DNA of 64,000 nucleotides from Mycolicibacterium tusciae JS617 (GCF_000243415.2 NZ_KI912270.1:6281837-6345836), one strand, 5' to 3'; positions 1 to 8,650 are shown, counted from the first letter of the stretch. Notes: generated by a model not told the origin, from the letters alone. Translations and numbers: made by a program.

Positions 1-444
1 CACCCACTGATCCACCCGATCGCGCAGCTTATTGCGCGACAGCTTCATCCACTTCTCGCAATGCCTTGCGATGGCCTCATCCAGCTCGGGCATCACCGCG
101 TCCTCGACATTGTCGGTACGCGCGATGATCGTCGAGACCATCCGCAAATCGATGGTGCCGCGCAAAAACACCTTCGCCACCGTCGGCAACCGGTGGGCCA
201 ACGCGCACGCCATCTGCACCTGGGCCACCGCACGGGAATGGCTGATGTTCTGCACCGCCGACACCTCCGCGGCCACCGCCGCACAGTCATCGACCACATA
301 CCAATCCAGATCCCCCAACGCACCCTGACGCCGCTCATACAACTCCGCCACCGCCAACAACCGCTGCGCGGTCGACATCGATTCATAGCGCGTGGCCTCA
401 CCCATCACCTCGATGAGATCCCAATCCCGATCGCACTCGAACAC
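1..444 (-). CDS. DUF222/13E12-repeat family protein, N-terminal part only
   Basis: An open frame on the minus strand runs off the left edge, so only about 148 N-terminal codons are visible. The translation contains runs typical of mycobacterial 13E12/DUF222 proteins, such as AVAELYERRQ, a D-W-Y-V-V-D-D stretch, QMACALAHRLP and the segment ending EKWMKLSRNKLRDRVD. The family normally ends in an HNH endonuclease-like domain, which would lie outside the window. These proteins are often tied to repeated or mobile DNA. The start is uncertain: a GTG at 444 gives the start used here, while ATG at 405 is also possible, and neither has a clear ribosome-binding site. The frame stays open upstream into the LuxR remnant next door, so the 5' end may itself be a recombination product. 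Confidence 0.72.
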   Translation of the reverse strand, partial: MFECDRDWDLIEVMGEATRYESMSTAQRLLAVAELYERRQGALGDLDWYVVDDCAAVAAEVSAVQNISHSRAVAQVQMACALAHRLPTVAKVFLRGTIDLRMVSTIIARTDNVEDAVMPELDEAIARHCEKWMKLSRNKLRDRVDQWV

Positions 445-452
445 ATGTTCGA

Positions 453-713
453 CTATGCCATACGGGTGTGACAAGTGCCCTGAGCTGCAGAGTCCCTGAG
501 ATACGTCTGCACCGTGCGCGGTGAAATGAACAGTCGTGTCGCTACATCCTGGTTGGCCAAACCCTCATTGCCCAACCGCACGACGTCGAGCTCGGTCGGG
601 GTCAACGACCCCCAGCCCAGCCCCTCGACGGCCGCTTGCGCGCGTTGCGCGCAAGCAATCGCCTCATCGGCAACATGCCCGTGTCGGCCACAGCCCTGAC
701 GTGCGGTAATACA
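453..713 (-). pseudogene. LuxR-family C-terminal HTH remnant
   Basis: Reading the minus strand gives a frame with the sequence LTPTELDVVRLGNEGLANQD followed by VATRLFISPRTVQTYL, the signature of the LuxR/GerE helix-turn-helix of large actinobacterial ATPase-type LuxR regulators. No start codon is visible before an in-frame stop at 714-716. After the recognition helix the normal continuation is lost and the frame ends at 453 in unrelated residues (RDSAAQGTCHTRMA). What remains is about 85 codons: roughly the last linker and most of the HTH, with both the rest of the regulator and its extreme C terminus missing. It is best read as a decayed gene fragment. Confidence 0.7.
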
Positions 714-743
714 TCACCGGCCCTGCAAGCCTGCCTATCGCTT

Positions 744-2285
744 TCACAGCCTGCCCCTGATCCGGTCGCGGTACGACCGGCCGTCCGGGTCGTACGTCAA
801 CCGATACACGGGTTCGGCCCACAATCGAGTGAACAAGCTCAGTTTCTCGGCCTTGTGTGGGCGCAGCCGACCCGGCGGACGTGGCCCCTTTTGCCCCGAC
901 GTGTGCCAGTCATCCAATGTCTGTGCCGCTGAGACGATTTCGTCCACGGCACTACTCGGATCGGCCAGCCCTCGGTCTTCGCTGCCGTCGGCGGCGCGGT
1001 CGAGGTGTTCACGCAGCAGCCGCAGCCTCAGGTCGCGGGCGAACTCGCCCTCGGAGTCGAGGACGGCGCAGGACAGCTCGCTGTCATGCGTCCATGACCG
1101 CCGATTGAGGTTGTCGCTGCCTATGCAGGCCCACACATCGTCGATGACACACGCCTTTGCATGTACGTAAACCGGTGTGCCCTCGTGGTTCTCGACATCG
1201 AACACATGCACCCGGTCCGGGCTCGCCTCGAAACACGTCTCCAAGGCTTGGCTACGGCCAACCTTGTTGGGCGGCAGAGCGAGCCGGCCGTCGACGTCGG
1301 GGTGTCGGGGAATGATTGCGACCAGGTGCAGATCTGGATTGTCCTGCAGAGCCCGGGCGAACAGCTGCGCAACCCGCTTGGACCACAGGTACTGATCCTC
1401 GACGTAGATCAGCTTGCGCGCTCGCGGCACCACCTTGTTGTAAGCACGCGCGATGCTGCGCTCACCGCTGGGCGCAAAGTCGTACGCGAAATGTGCATCG
1501 GGGTACGTGCGCAGCACCTGAATCGAATGCGGCCCACAGGGTGGCGGATCGGGCGGTTGTTCGGGCAACGGATCGGCGTTCATGTCGGCGCCGCCCAACC
1601 GGTCCCGCAACCACGCAATCGGATTCAGCATGTCCAGTGATGCCGGGTCGTGCCAGCGCTCACGGAATGTCGTATCCAGCGCACCGACGGCAGGTCCCTG
1701 AACCCGCAGTTGTACGTCATGCCATGGCGGATGCTCGCCGTACTGCTTGGCCATCTGCACCGCTTGCGGGTCGCCGCGGTGTGCGGCGTCGTCGCGGCGG
1801 GAGTGGCACAGATCGATGCCTCCGGCGAACGCGACGTCTCGCTCGGGCGCACCGGGATGCCTGATGACGACCAGCTTCTGGTGATGCGACCCGCCGATGC
1901 GTACGCGCTGATCGAGCAAAACTTCCCCACCCGCGCGCTCGATGGCCTCGCCGAGGTGGCGGTTCTCCTCCTCGCTGTAGGCGAGCTTGTCCAAATGGGA
2001 CCGCCACACCAAACCCTTGACGACGACGCCGCGTTCGGCGGCGCGGCAGAACAGTTCACGGATGGTCGGACCATCGTCGCGCATCTTCTGATCGGGGTCG
2101 CCCCGCCAATCCGTGAAGAACAGATGGTCGCCCGCTGCCAGCGCCTCCACTTCGGTGACGAGATGATCGAAGTACGTCGCGCCGTGAATCAGCGGTTCCG
2201 CCCGGTTGCCGTCGCACCAGGCAGGCACCGCGGAGTCCGGATTGCCGCGTTCGGCGTCGGTGAGGAACCAATCGGTGACGTTCAC
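744..2285 (-). CDS. Phospholipase D-like phosphodiesterase, copy 1
   Basis: This 513-aa protein has two PLD half-sites. The first is SHHQKLVV around residues 133-140 (H135, K137), followed by GGIDLCHSRRDD. The second is YVHAKACVIDD near residue 375, followed by GSDNLNRRSW. This bilobed HKD layout fits the cardiolipin synthase/phospholipase D superfamily, which cleaves or transfers phosphodiesters through a phosphohistidine intermediate. No signal peptide or membrane helix is seen, so it is probably cytoplasmic or peripheral. The GTG start at 2285 overlaps the stop of the upstream paralogue by 4 bp (GTGA), so the two are probably translated in tandem. The substrate cannot be told from sequence. 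Confidence 0.85.
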   Translation of the reverse strand: MNVTDWFLTDAERGNPDSAVPAWCDGNRAEPLIHGATYFDHLVTEVEALAAGDHLFFTDWRGDPDQKMRDDGPTIRELFCRAAERGVVVKGLVWRSHLDKLAYSEEENRHLGEAIERAGGEVLLDQRVRIGGSHHQKLVVIRHPGAPERDVAFAGGIDLCHSRRDDAAHRGDPQAVQMAKQYGEHPPWHDVQLRVQGPAVGALDTTFRERWHDPASLDMLNPIAWLRDRLGGADMNADPLPEQPPDPPPCGPHSIQVLRTYPDAHFAYDFAPSGERSIARAYNKVVPRARKLIYVEDQYLWSKRVAQLFARALQDNPDLHLVAIIPRHPDVDGRLALPPNKVGRSQALETCFEASPDRVHVFDVENHEGTPVYVHAKACVIDDVWACIGSDNLNRRSWTHDSELSCAVLDSEGEFARDLRLRLLREHLDRAADGSEDRGLADPSSAVDEIVSAAQTLDDWHTSGQKGPRPPGRLRPHKAEKLSLFTRLWAEPVYRLTYDPDGRSYRDRIRGRL

Positions 2286-3829
2286 GGCTTACGCCCCAGC
2301 AGTCGGTCGGCATACGACCGGCCATCGGGATCGAAGATCACGCGGTAGGCGGGTTCGGCCCAGAGCCGGGTCAATGGATCGACACGCTCGATCTCGTGTG
2401 GTCGCAGCCTGCCCGGCGGACGCGGTCCCTCACATCCGCCTTGGTGCCAATCCTCCAAAGCCTGTGCAGAGGCGACGATTTCGTCCACCGCGGCCGCTGG
2501 ATCGGCAAGCTCACCATCCTCGCTGCCATCGGCGGCACGGTCGAGGTGCTCGCGCAGCAGCCGCAACCGGACGTCGCGCGCGAACACATCGTCGGCATCC
2601 AGCACAGCGCAGGCCAACTCGCTGTCGTGTGTCCAGGACCGTCGATTGAAGTTCGCACTGCCGACGCAGGCCCAGGCGTCGTCGATGACACACACCTTGG
2701 AATGCACGTACACCGGTGTGCCCTCGTGGTTCTCGGCATCGAAGAGGTGCACGCGATCCGGGGCGGCGCGTCGACACGCCTCGACGGCGAGCTGACGGCC
2801 GACCAGTGTCGGTGGCCGGCCGAGGCCGCCCTCGAGATCGAAATGCCGTGGGACGACCGCCACCAGATGCAGATCCTGATTCGCGGTCAGCGCCTCGACG
2901 AGCAGGGCTGCGATCTCCTCCGACCACAGGTACTGGTCCTCGAGGTAAATCAGTCGCCGGGCGCGGCGGACCGCCTTGGTGTAGCCGCGGGCGATGGTGC
3001 GCTCACCGTCCTTGGCGAACTCGTACTCGATCAACGCGTCGCCGTAGGTCCGCAGCACCTGCACCGCATGCGCTCCGCACGGCGGCGGATCCGACGGCTG
3101 CTCCGGCAACGGATGCCGTGCCCCGGCGCCGCCCACGAACCTGTCGCGCAGCCAGGCCAGCGGATTGAAAAGATCCAGCGGCGCTCTGGCGGTCCAGCGC
3201 TCCCGGAAGGTGGTGTCCAGCGCTCCGACGACGGGACCGCGCACCTGCAACTGCACGTCGTGCCATGGCGGGCGCTCACCGTAACGACGCGACATCTGCA
3301 CCGCCTGCGGGTCGCCGCGGTGCGACTCGTCGTCGCGGCGGGAATGGCACAAGTCGATGCCGCCGAGGAATGCGACGTCGCGATGCGGCTCCTCGGGATG
3401 ACGAAGCAGGACCAGCCGCTGATGGTGTGACCCACCGAGCAGCACCCGCTGGTCCAGCAGCACCTCACCGCCCGCACGCTCGATGGTCTCGGCGAGATGG
3501 CGGTTCTGCTCCTCGTTGAACTGCAGCCTATTCGGGTATGACCGCCACATCAGTCCCTTGACGAGCACGCCGCGCTCGGCCGCGGAACGGAACAGTTCGG
3601 CCACCGTCGGCCCGTCCTCGCGCAGCCTCTGATCGGCGTCGCCTCGCCAGTCGGCGAAGAACAGGTGATCCCCGGGACCCAGCTGCTCGACTTCGGTGAC
3701 AAGCCGATCGAAGTAAGCCGCCCCGTCAATGAGGGCCTCCGCTTCGTTGCCTTCACTCCACGCAGGCAGATCCCAATCGGGATTACCCCGCTCACCTGAG
3801 GTGAGGAACCATTCAGCCAGCACAGACAC
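2282..3829 (-). CDS. Phospholipase D-like phosphodiesterase, copy 2 (first HKD lysine replaced)
   Basis: This protein of about 515 aa is a close paralogue of the downstream PLD gene along its whole length, including the shared WFLTxxERGNP start and the C-terminal YxDRLxGR-type end. The second HKD motif is intact (YVHSKVCVIDD, then GSANFNRRSW, near residue 375). In the first motif the sequence is SHHQRLVLL, so the catalytic lysine position holds arginine, while the neighbouring gene keeps HHQK. The start is taken at GTG 3829 because it aligns with the paralogue; GTG 3823 is equally possible, and the longer open frame upstream has no family similarity. It is the first gene of a two-gene operon and diverges from the lipoprotein gene at 3891. 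Confidence 0.83.
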   Translation of the reverse strand: MSVLAEWFLTSGERGNPDWDLPAWSEGNEAEALIDGAAYFDRLVTEVEQLGPGDHLFFADWRGDADQRLREDGPTVAELFRSAAERGVLVKGLMWRSYPNRLQFNEEQNRHLAETIERAGGEVLLDQRVLLGGSHHQRLVLLRHPEEPHRDVAFLGGIDLCHSRRDDESHRGDPQAVQMSRRYGERPPWHDVQLQVRGPVVGALDTTFRERWTARAPLDLFNPLAWLRDRFVGGAGARHPLPEQPSDPPPCGAHAVQVLRTYGDALIEYEFAKDGERTIARGYTKAVRRARRLIYLEDQYLWSEEIAALLVEALTANQDLHLVAVVPRHFDLEGGLGRPPTLVGRQLAVEACRRAAPDRVHLFDAENHEGTPVYVHSKVCVIDDAWACVGSANFNRRSWTHDSELACAVLDADDVFARDVRLRLLREHLDRAADGSEDGELADPAAAVDEIVASAQALEDWHQGGCEGPRPPGRLRPHEIERVDPLTRLWAEPAYRVIFDPDGRSYADRLLGRKP

Positions 3830-3890
3830 GCCGTGGGATGCCCGTTTCCGTGGGTATTTACGCACCACCAAGGTGTGCGAAGATCCGGGC

Positions 3891-5129
3891 ATGCCCGTTA
3901 TCCGGCGTCTGCTCGTGGCGCTTTGCGTCGTTGTCCTGACCGCCGGTTGCACTCCGCGCGTTCTGCCGGACGAACAAACCACGACGAGCGCAGGCACCGA
4001 CACCTCCAAGGCCGACGCGGTGATGCGGGTGGTCCGCGACACGATGGCGTCCGAACACCTGAAGTCGGTCATCGTCCGCGTCACGAAAAACGGCCAGGAG
4101 GTCCTCACCGAGGCCCTTGGTGAATCCATGACCGGTGTGCCCGCCACCACCAACATGCACTTCCGCAATGGCGCCGTTGCCATCTCATACGTCTCGACGC
4201 TGCTGCTCAAGCTCGTCGACGAACACAAGGTGAACCTCGACGACAAGCTGTCGGAGTTTCTGCCCGAGATTCCCCATGCCGACCGCGTCACCCTGGGCCA
4301 GCTTGCCCAGATGACCTCGGGCTACGTCGATTACGTCATCGGCAACACCAAGATGAACGATGCTCTCTACGCCGACCCGTTCCGTCGCTGGACCGTGCAC
4401 GAACTGCTGCAGTTCGCCGTCGATCAGCCGCTGCTCTACCAGCCGGGAACCAACTGGAACTACGCGCACACCAACTATGTGCTGCTCGGGCTGGCGCTAG
4501 AGAAGGCCACCGGCCTTCAGATGCCGAAGCTGTTGTCCGAGAAGGTGCTTCGCCCACTTGGGCTGACGAACACCGTCAACTCGCAGACCCCCGAGATTCC
4601 GGCTCCGGCATTGCACGCGTTCAGCTCGGAGCGCCGCGCGTTCCTCAAGATTCCCGGAGGGACACCGTTCTACGAGGAGACCAGCTACTGGGATCCGTCC
4701 TGGACCATCACCCACGGTGCCATCCAGACGACCAACATCTACGACATGGAGGCAACAGCGGTCGGTATCGGTTCGGGCCGGCTCCTCTCGCCGGAGTCCT
4801 ACCAGAAGATGGTGTCCACCGACCTTCGCGGCAAGACCCGCAAACAGCCCGGCTGCACCACGTGCTTTGAGCAGGACGAGGGCTACACCTATGGGCTCGG
4901 GATCGTCATCTCCGGCAATTGGCTGCTGCAGAACCCGCTGTTTTCCGGCTACGCCGCTGCCGAGGCGTACCTGCCCTCGCAGAAGGTCGCGATCGCGGTG
5001 GCCGTGACCTATCGCCCGGAGGCGTTCGACGACAACGGCGACTACTCGAACGCGGCGGAGATGTTGTTCCGCAAGATCGGGGCCGAGCTGGCCCCCGACG
5101 ATGCGCCGCCCATGCCCCCGACGAAATAA
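3891..5129 (+). CDS. Beta-lactamase-fold lipoprotein lacking the SxxK nucleophile
   Basis: This 412-aa protein begins with a lipoprotein signal (LLVALCVVVLTAGC, Cys20) and then a class C beta-lactamase/penicillin-binding-like domain. Typical landmarks are present: LVDEHKVNLDDKLSEFLPEI, LAQMTSGY and NYVLLGLALEKATG. Where active family members read F-R-I-G-S-x-T-K, this protein reads FRNGAVAIS near residues 91-99, so both the serine and the lysine are absent. The usual YSN triad is YAH. It is therefore probably an inactive, binding-type member exported and anchored in the membrane. The ATG at 3891 is chosen because it gives the complete signal peptide. Paralogous lipoproteins of this fold, such as the LpqK type, exist in mycobacteria, but orthology is not established. 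Confidence 0.82.
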   Translation: MPVIRRLLVALCVVVLTAGCTPRVLPDEQTTTSAGTDTSKADAVMRVVRDTMASEHLKSVIVRVTKNGQEVLTEALGESMTGVPATTNMHFRNGAVAISYVSTLLLKLVDEHKVNLDDKLSEFLPEIPHADRVTLGQLAQMTSGYVDYVIGNTKMNDALYADPFRRWTVHELLQFAVDQPLLYQPGTNWNYAHTNYVLLGLALEKATGLQMPKLLSEKVLRPLGLTNTVNSQTPEIPAPALHAFSSERRAFLKIPGGTPFYEETSYWDPSWTITHGAIQTTNIYDMEATAVGIGSGRLLSPESYQKMVSTDLRGKTRKQPGCTTCFEQDEGYTYGLGIVISGNWLLQNPLFSGYAAAEAYLPSQKVAIAVAVTYRPEAFDDNGDYSNAAEMLFRKIGAELAPDDAPPMPPTK

Positions 5130-5138
5130 GACGAAATA

Positions 5139-5873
5139 ATGGGAAACGTGGCGCCCAAGGTCCTGTTCCTTCGCAACGAGCATCTCGCGACGGAGGCCAT
5201 GCTCGGCGAGGCGTTCGCCGACCAAGGCTTCGACGTCGAGGTGTTCAACGTCGTAGGAGCGCAGTTCATTGACGATCCGGTCGTGGACGTGACGTTCCCC
5301 GATCCCACCGGCTACGACGTCATCGTGCCTCTCGGCGCACGGTGGCCGGTCTATGACGACAAGTTGCGCCGCAGCTGGGTTGGCGCCGAGATGCAGCTGG
5401 TGCGCGACGCCGCCGACGCGGGGGTGGCGCTGCTCGGCGTGTGCTTCGGCGGCCAACTACTGGGCCAGGCGTTCGGCGGATCGGTCGTGCGTTCGACTGA
5501 CCCGGAGATCGGCTGGTACGACGTCACGAGCGACAACGCGGATCTGGTCCCCGCCGGACCGTGGTTCCAGTGGCACTTCGATCGGTGGACCCTGCCTCCC
5601 GGCGCCACCGAGATCGCCCGCACCGCGAACGCGTCGCAGGCGTTCGTGCTCGGCCGCGCGCTCGCGCTGCAGTTCCATCCCGAGGTCGACGCGGATCTGC
5701 TGGACGTGTGGCTGGCCGACGACCGCGACGGAGAAGTCGCGGGATTCGGACTCACCCACGACGAATTACGTTCCCGCACAACAGAACTTGCCGAAAGCGC
5801 GTCGGCGCGAGTACGCGACCTGGTGCGTGGATTCGTGACGCACGTCGTCCATCAGCCGTGCCCCAGCTCGTGA
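5139..5873 (+). CDS. Class I glutamine amidotransferase domain protein
   Basis: This 244-aa protein is a stand-alone class I GATase. The nucleophile elbow is GVCFGGQ (Cys near residue 102) and the catalytic His-Glu pair is in LQFHPEVD near residue 180. Such proteins hydrolyse glutamine, or glutamate conjugates such as gamma-glutamyl compounds, and many stand-alone members have no known acceptor partner. It starts 9 bp after the lipoprotein gene and shares its strand, so the two are probably co-transcribed. Its 3' end overlaps the convergent SDR gene by 22 bp. No synthetase partner domain is present nearby, so its substrate is unknown. Confidence 0.85.
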   Translation: MGNVAPKVLFLRNEHLATEAMLGEAFADQGFDVEVFNVVGAQFIDDPVVDVTFPDPTGYDVIVPLGARWPVYDDKLRRSWVGAEMQLVRDAADAGVALLGVCFGGQLLGQAFGGSVVRSTDPEIGWYDVTSDNADLVPAGPWFQWHFDRWTLPPGATEIARTANASQAFVLGRALALQFHPEVDADLLDVWLADDRDGEVAGFGLTHDELRSRTTELAESASARVRDLVRGFVTHVVHQPCPSS

Positions 5874-7201
5874 GCGAGCGCATTGTCGATGCGCGGATGC
5901 CGGAACCGGTGGCCCAGGGTCTCGAGCTGGGTGGGCACCACCCGCTGGTCGGCCTCGGCGAGCTCTCGTGACCCCTGCTGCCCCAGCAGAAGCCGCGGGC
6001 CCACCGCCGGAACACCCAGCAGCGCCGGACGGTGCAATACCCCGGCGAGTGCCTTGGTGTAGTCGGCATTGCGCACCGGCGTCGGCGCGACGGCGTTGAC
6101 GGGTCCGGACAATCGGGCGTCGTACAGGGCGCGATAATAGACGTCGAGCAGATCGTCCAGCGCGATCCACGACAGCCACTGGCGTCCACTTCCGACGCGA
6201 CCGCCCAGTCCCGCGGCGAACAAGGGACGAAACAGGCGCAGCGTGCCGCCGTTGGCGGACTGCACGATTCCGGTCCGGACGTTGACGACCCGAAGGCCGG
6301 CTTCGGCGGCAGGCGCCGTTGCGGCCTCCCATTCCGCGACGACGTCGGCGAGGAAGCCGTCGCCACGCACGCTTTCCTCGCACAGCACGGCATCCCCGCG
6401 GTCGTATCCGTAGATGCCGACCGCCGAGGCGGTGACGAACGGGCCGCCGAAGTCACCGTTGGCGGCCACCTCGGCCAGGCGGCGGGTGGGCCCGATCCGG
6501 CTGTCGCGAATGCCCTTCTTGTGCGCAGCGGTGAAGCGCCCCGCGATCGAGGCCCCGGCGAGATGCACCACCGCGTCGACCCCGGACAGCAGATCGGGCG
6601 CGGGACTGTTCGGCTCCCACTGCCGCTCATCCGGGGATTGCGCCGGGTGCCGGACCAACCGGATCACTCGGTGCCCGCCGGTGCTGAGAAACGCCGTCAA
6701 CGCGGTGCCGACCAGGCCGGTCGCGCCGGTGACGGCCACGACCAAAGGGTTCAGCCCCGCGGCACGGGCGTCGGAGTGTGCGGCCAGGTCGTCGGCGAGT
6801 TGCCGGTGCCGGTAGGCGAACATCGGCCGCAGCGCGGCGGCGGGCACCGGCGCGTCGATGCGGTCGTACACCCGCGTCGCAACCGGGGACGCCTCTTCGA
6901 ACTCGTGGGTGTGGGTCCAGCGGCCGACGATCCGCGGAGGCCACGACCGCAGACCTGCAGAGGACAGCACGTCGACGAACCGGTGCGGCGCATCGAATCT
7001 GGTCGGGTCGTGCTGGGCCACCCAGCGCAACCCTGCAGGCAGACCGAGCACGGCACAGCCGTCGGCCAGCGAGTCGGCCTCGGCCACGACCTTCATCGGC
7101 TGCCACGGCGGCACCAGACGCCGCATCGCGCCTGGCCGCGTGTGCCATTCGAAGACCTCGCTGCGCGGATGGTCGATGACGGTTTCACACTCGATGCCCA
7201 T
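5852..7201 (-). CDS. SRPBCC-SDR fusion protein of the TIGR01777 (YfcH-like) epimerase family
   Basis: This 449-aa protein has an N-terminal SRPBCC/cyclase-like lipid-binding domain (about residues 1-150) joined to an atypical short-chain dehydrogenase. The nucleotide-binding glycine motif is VTGATGLVG (about residues 157-165), followed by features of TIGR01777 proteins such as AVVHLAGASIAGRF and the conserved TASAVGIYGYD. The ATG at 7199-7201 lies inside the 8-bp target duplication of the adjacent insertion sequence, so the coding region is intact but its native leader has been separated by about 1.47 kb. Any expression must now depend on sequence inside the IS end. A similar domain fusion is known in mycobacteria (recalled as Rv2216-like), with no assigned substrate. 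Confidence 0.85.
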   Translation of the reverse strand: MGIECETVIDHPRSEVFEWHTRPGAMRRLVPPWQPMKVVAEADSLADGCAVLGLPAGLRWVAQHDPTRFDAPHRFVDVLSSAGLRSWPPRIVGRWTHTHEFEEASPVATRVYDRIDAPVPAAALRPMFAYRHRQLADDLAAHSDARAAGLNPLVVAVTGATGLVGTALTAFLSTGGHRVIRLVRHPAQSPDERQWEPNSPAPDLLSGVDAVVHLAGASIAGRFTAAHKKGIRDSRIGPTRRLAEVAANGDFGGPFVTASAVGIYGYDRGDAVLCEESVRGDGFLADVVAEWEAATAPAAEAGLRVVNVRTGIVQSANGGTLRLFRPLFAAGLGGRVGSGRQWLSWIALDDLLDVYYRALYDARLSGPVNAVAPTPVRNADYTKALAGVLHRPALLGVPAVGPRLLLGQQGSRELAEADQRVVPTQLETLGHRFRHPRIDNALAHELGHG

Positions 7202-7206
7202 ATATG
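7199..7206. repeat. Target-site duplication, left copy
   Basis: The octamer CATATATG directly abuts the left end of the insertion sequence and is repeated at 8674-8681. It is itself palindromic. Its first three bases are, on the minus strand, the ATG of the SDR gene. An 8-bp duplication is the size expected for ISL3-family insertions. Confidence 0.9.
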
Positions 7207-7229
7207 GGCTCTTCGATTTTAATGGGGCA
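7207..7229 (+). repeat. Left terminal inverted repeat of the ISL3-type element
   Basis: The outer 14 bases (GGCTCTTCGATTTT) match the inverse of the right end exactly. The inner nine match at six positions. Read on the minus strand, this end carries a TAAAAT hexamer and the purine-rich GAAGAG just before the SDR start codon. Confidence 0.9.
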
Positions 7230-7270
7230 GTTGTGATTTCGCTCTCGTAGGGCGTGTCGCTGCATGGGGA

Positions 7271-7335
7271 GGCCCTTGGTCTTCCGAAGTCTGAAAGTTG
7301 CGAAGCATTCAGGCTGACGAAGGGAACCAAGGGCC
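7271..7335 (+). promoter_or_regulatory. Inverted repeat enclosing the transposase leader and ending at its start codon
   Basis: The arm GGCCCTTGGT (7271-7280) is perfectly complementary to ACCAAGGGCC (7326-7335), which ends at the base before the GTG start of the transposase. In a transcript entering from outside, pairing would bury the purine-rich leader just before the start codon. A promoter between the arms would yield mRNA without the first arm. This resembles translational blocks used by other insertion sequences (IS10 and IS50 are the known cases), but its role here is inferred. Confidence 0.5.
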
Positions 7336-8649
7336 GTGTCCGACGGTACGACATTGTTGTTTGGGCTGCCAGGAGTGCGGGTTGAGCGTGTCGAGCGCTG
7401 GGCCGACGGGACGCGAGTAGTGCACGCGGTGACCGCGAGCGAGTCCGCGGCGGCGTGCCCGTCGTGTGGGGTGTTGTCCACCTCGGTGAAGGCCCGAGTC
7501 GCCACCGCACCGAAGGATATCCCCTACGGTGAAGCGCGAATCATGCTGCGGTGGCACAAGACCCGGTGGCGTTGCCGGGAGGACTACTGTGAACGCGGGT
7601 CCTTCACCGAGTCCATCGCGCAGGTGCCGGCGCGGGCCCGCACAACTCTGCGGTTGCGCACTCAGGTCGGTGCGGCGATCGGGGATGCGGCCCGTTCTGT
7701 GGCCGAGGTCGCAAACAGCCACGGCGTGTCGTGGCCGACCGCGCACCGCGCGTTCGTCGCCCACGCCGAGTCGCTGCTAGTCGAACCGCAGCCCACCGCG
7801 GTGCTGGGCATCGATGAGACCCGCCGCGGAAAGCCCAGGTGGGAACACTGCGCGGTGACGCAGGGGTGGGTGCGGGTGGACCCGTGGGACACCGGGTTCG
7901 TCGACCTGGCCGGCGATCAGGGCCTGCTGGGGCAACGGGAAGGCCGCACCGGCGCAGCGGTCATCGACTGGCTCTCTGAGCGCACCGAAGCCTTCCGCGC
8001 GGGCGTGGCCTACGTGGCCATCGACCCGGCCGCGGTCTACGCGACAGCGATCCGCACACCCGGCTTGTTGCCCAACGCGACGATCGTGGTCGATCACTTC
8101 CACCTGGTGAAGCTCGGCAACGACGCGGTGACCAAGGTGCGTCAACGGGTCACCTGGGATCTACGTGAGCGTCGTGGTCGCAAGATCGACCCGGAATGGG
8201 CCAACCGGCGACGGTTGCTGCGCGCTCGGGAACGCCTGTCGGGCAAGAGTTTCGCCAAAATGTGGAACGCCCTCATCGCCGCTGACGACACCGGTCAGAT
8301 CCTCTCAGCGTGGATCGCCAAGGAAGAACTGCGCACCCTGCTGTCCACCGTGCGCGTCGGCGGCGACCCGCACCTGACCCGGCACCGCCTGCACCGGTTC
8401 CTGTCCTGGTGCATCGATTCGCAGATCCCGGAGCTGCTGACCCTGGCCACCACCGTGGACACCTGGTGGCCCGAGATCAACGCCTTCATCGCCACCGGCA
8501 TCACCAACGCCGGCACCGAGGGCTACAACCGGCTCGTCAAGCAGGTCAAACGCACAGCGTGCGGGTTCAGAAACACAGAAAACTCGGCCCGCCGGATACG
8601 CTTCCACTGCACCCGCAAACAGCGGGCCGCAACCCAGACATCATGCTGA
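7336..8649 (+). CDS. ISL3-family DDE transposase
   Basis: This 437-aa transposase has an N-terminal cysteine-rich zinc-ribbon-like region (CPSCG near residue 36 and WRCREDYC further on), a helix-turn-helix region, and the ISL3 DDE domain. The likely catalytic residues are D160 (in GIDETRRG), D253 (in VVDHFH) and E395 (in TNAGTEGYN). The length is typical of the family, and no frameshift or stop interrupts it. The start is GTG at 7336, shortly after the purine-rich AAGGGAACC. It probably cuts and rejoins DNA at the 23-bp ends seen on either side. The C-terminal tail after GFRNTENSARRIR is ordinary for the family. Confidence 0.94.
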   Translation: MSDGTTLLFGLPGVRVERVERWADGTRVVHAVTASESAAACPSCGVLSTSVKARVATAPKDIPYGEARIMLRWHKTRWRCREDYCERGSFTESIAQVPARARTTLRLRTQVGAAIGDAARSVAEVANSHGVSWPTAHRAFVAHAESLLVEPQPTAVLGIDETRRGKPRWEHCAVTQGWVRVDPWDTGFVDLAGDQGLLGQREGRTGAAVIDWLSERTEAFRAGVAYVAIDPAAVYATAIRTPGLLPNATIVVDHFHLVKLGNDAVTKVRQRVTWDLRERRGRKIDPEWANRRRLLRARERLSGKSFAKMWNALIAADDTGQILSAWIAKEELRTLLSTVRVGGDPHLTRHRLHRFLSWCIDSQIPELLTLATTVDTWWPEINAFIATGITNAGTEGYNRLVKQVKRTACGFRNTENSARRIRFHCTRKQRAATQTSC

Positions 8650-8650
8650 T

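Noticed and set aside
6032..7222. A 396-codon plus-strand frame opposite the SDR gene
   Set aside because: It is antisense to a protein with clear SRPBCC and SDR motifs; its composition is that of a GC-rich shadow.
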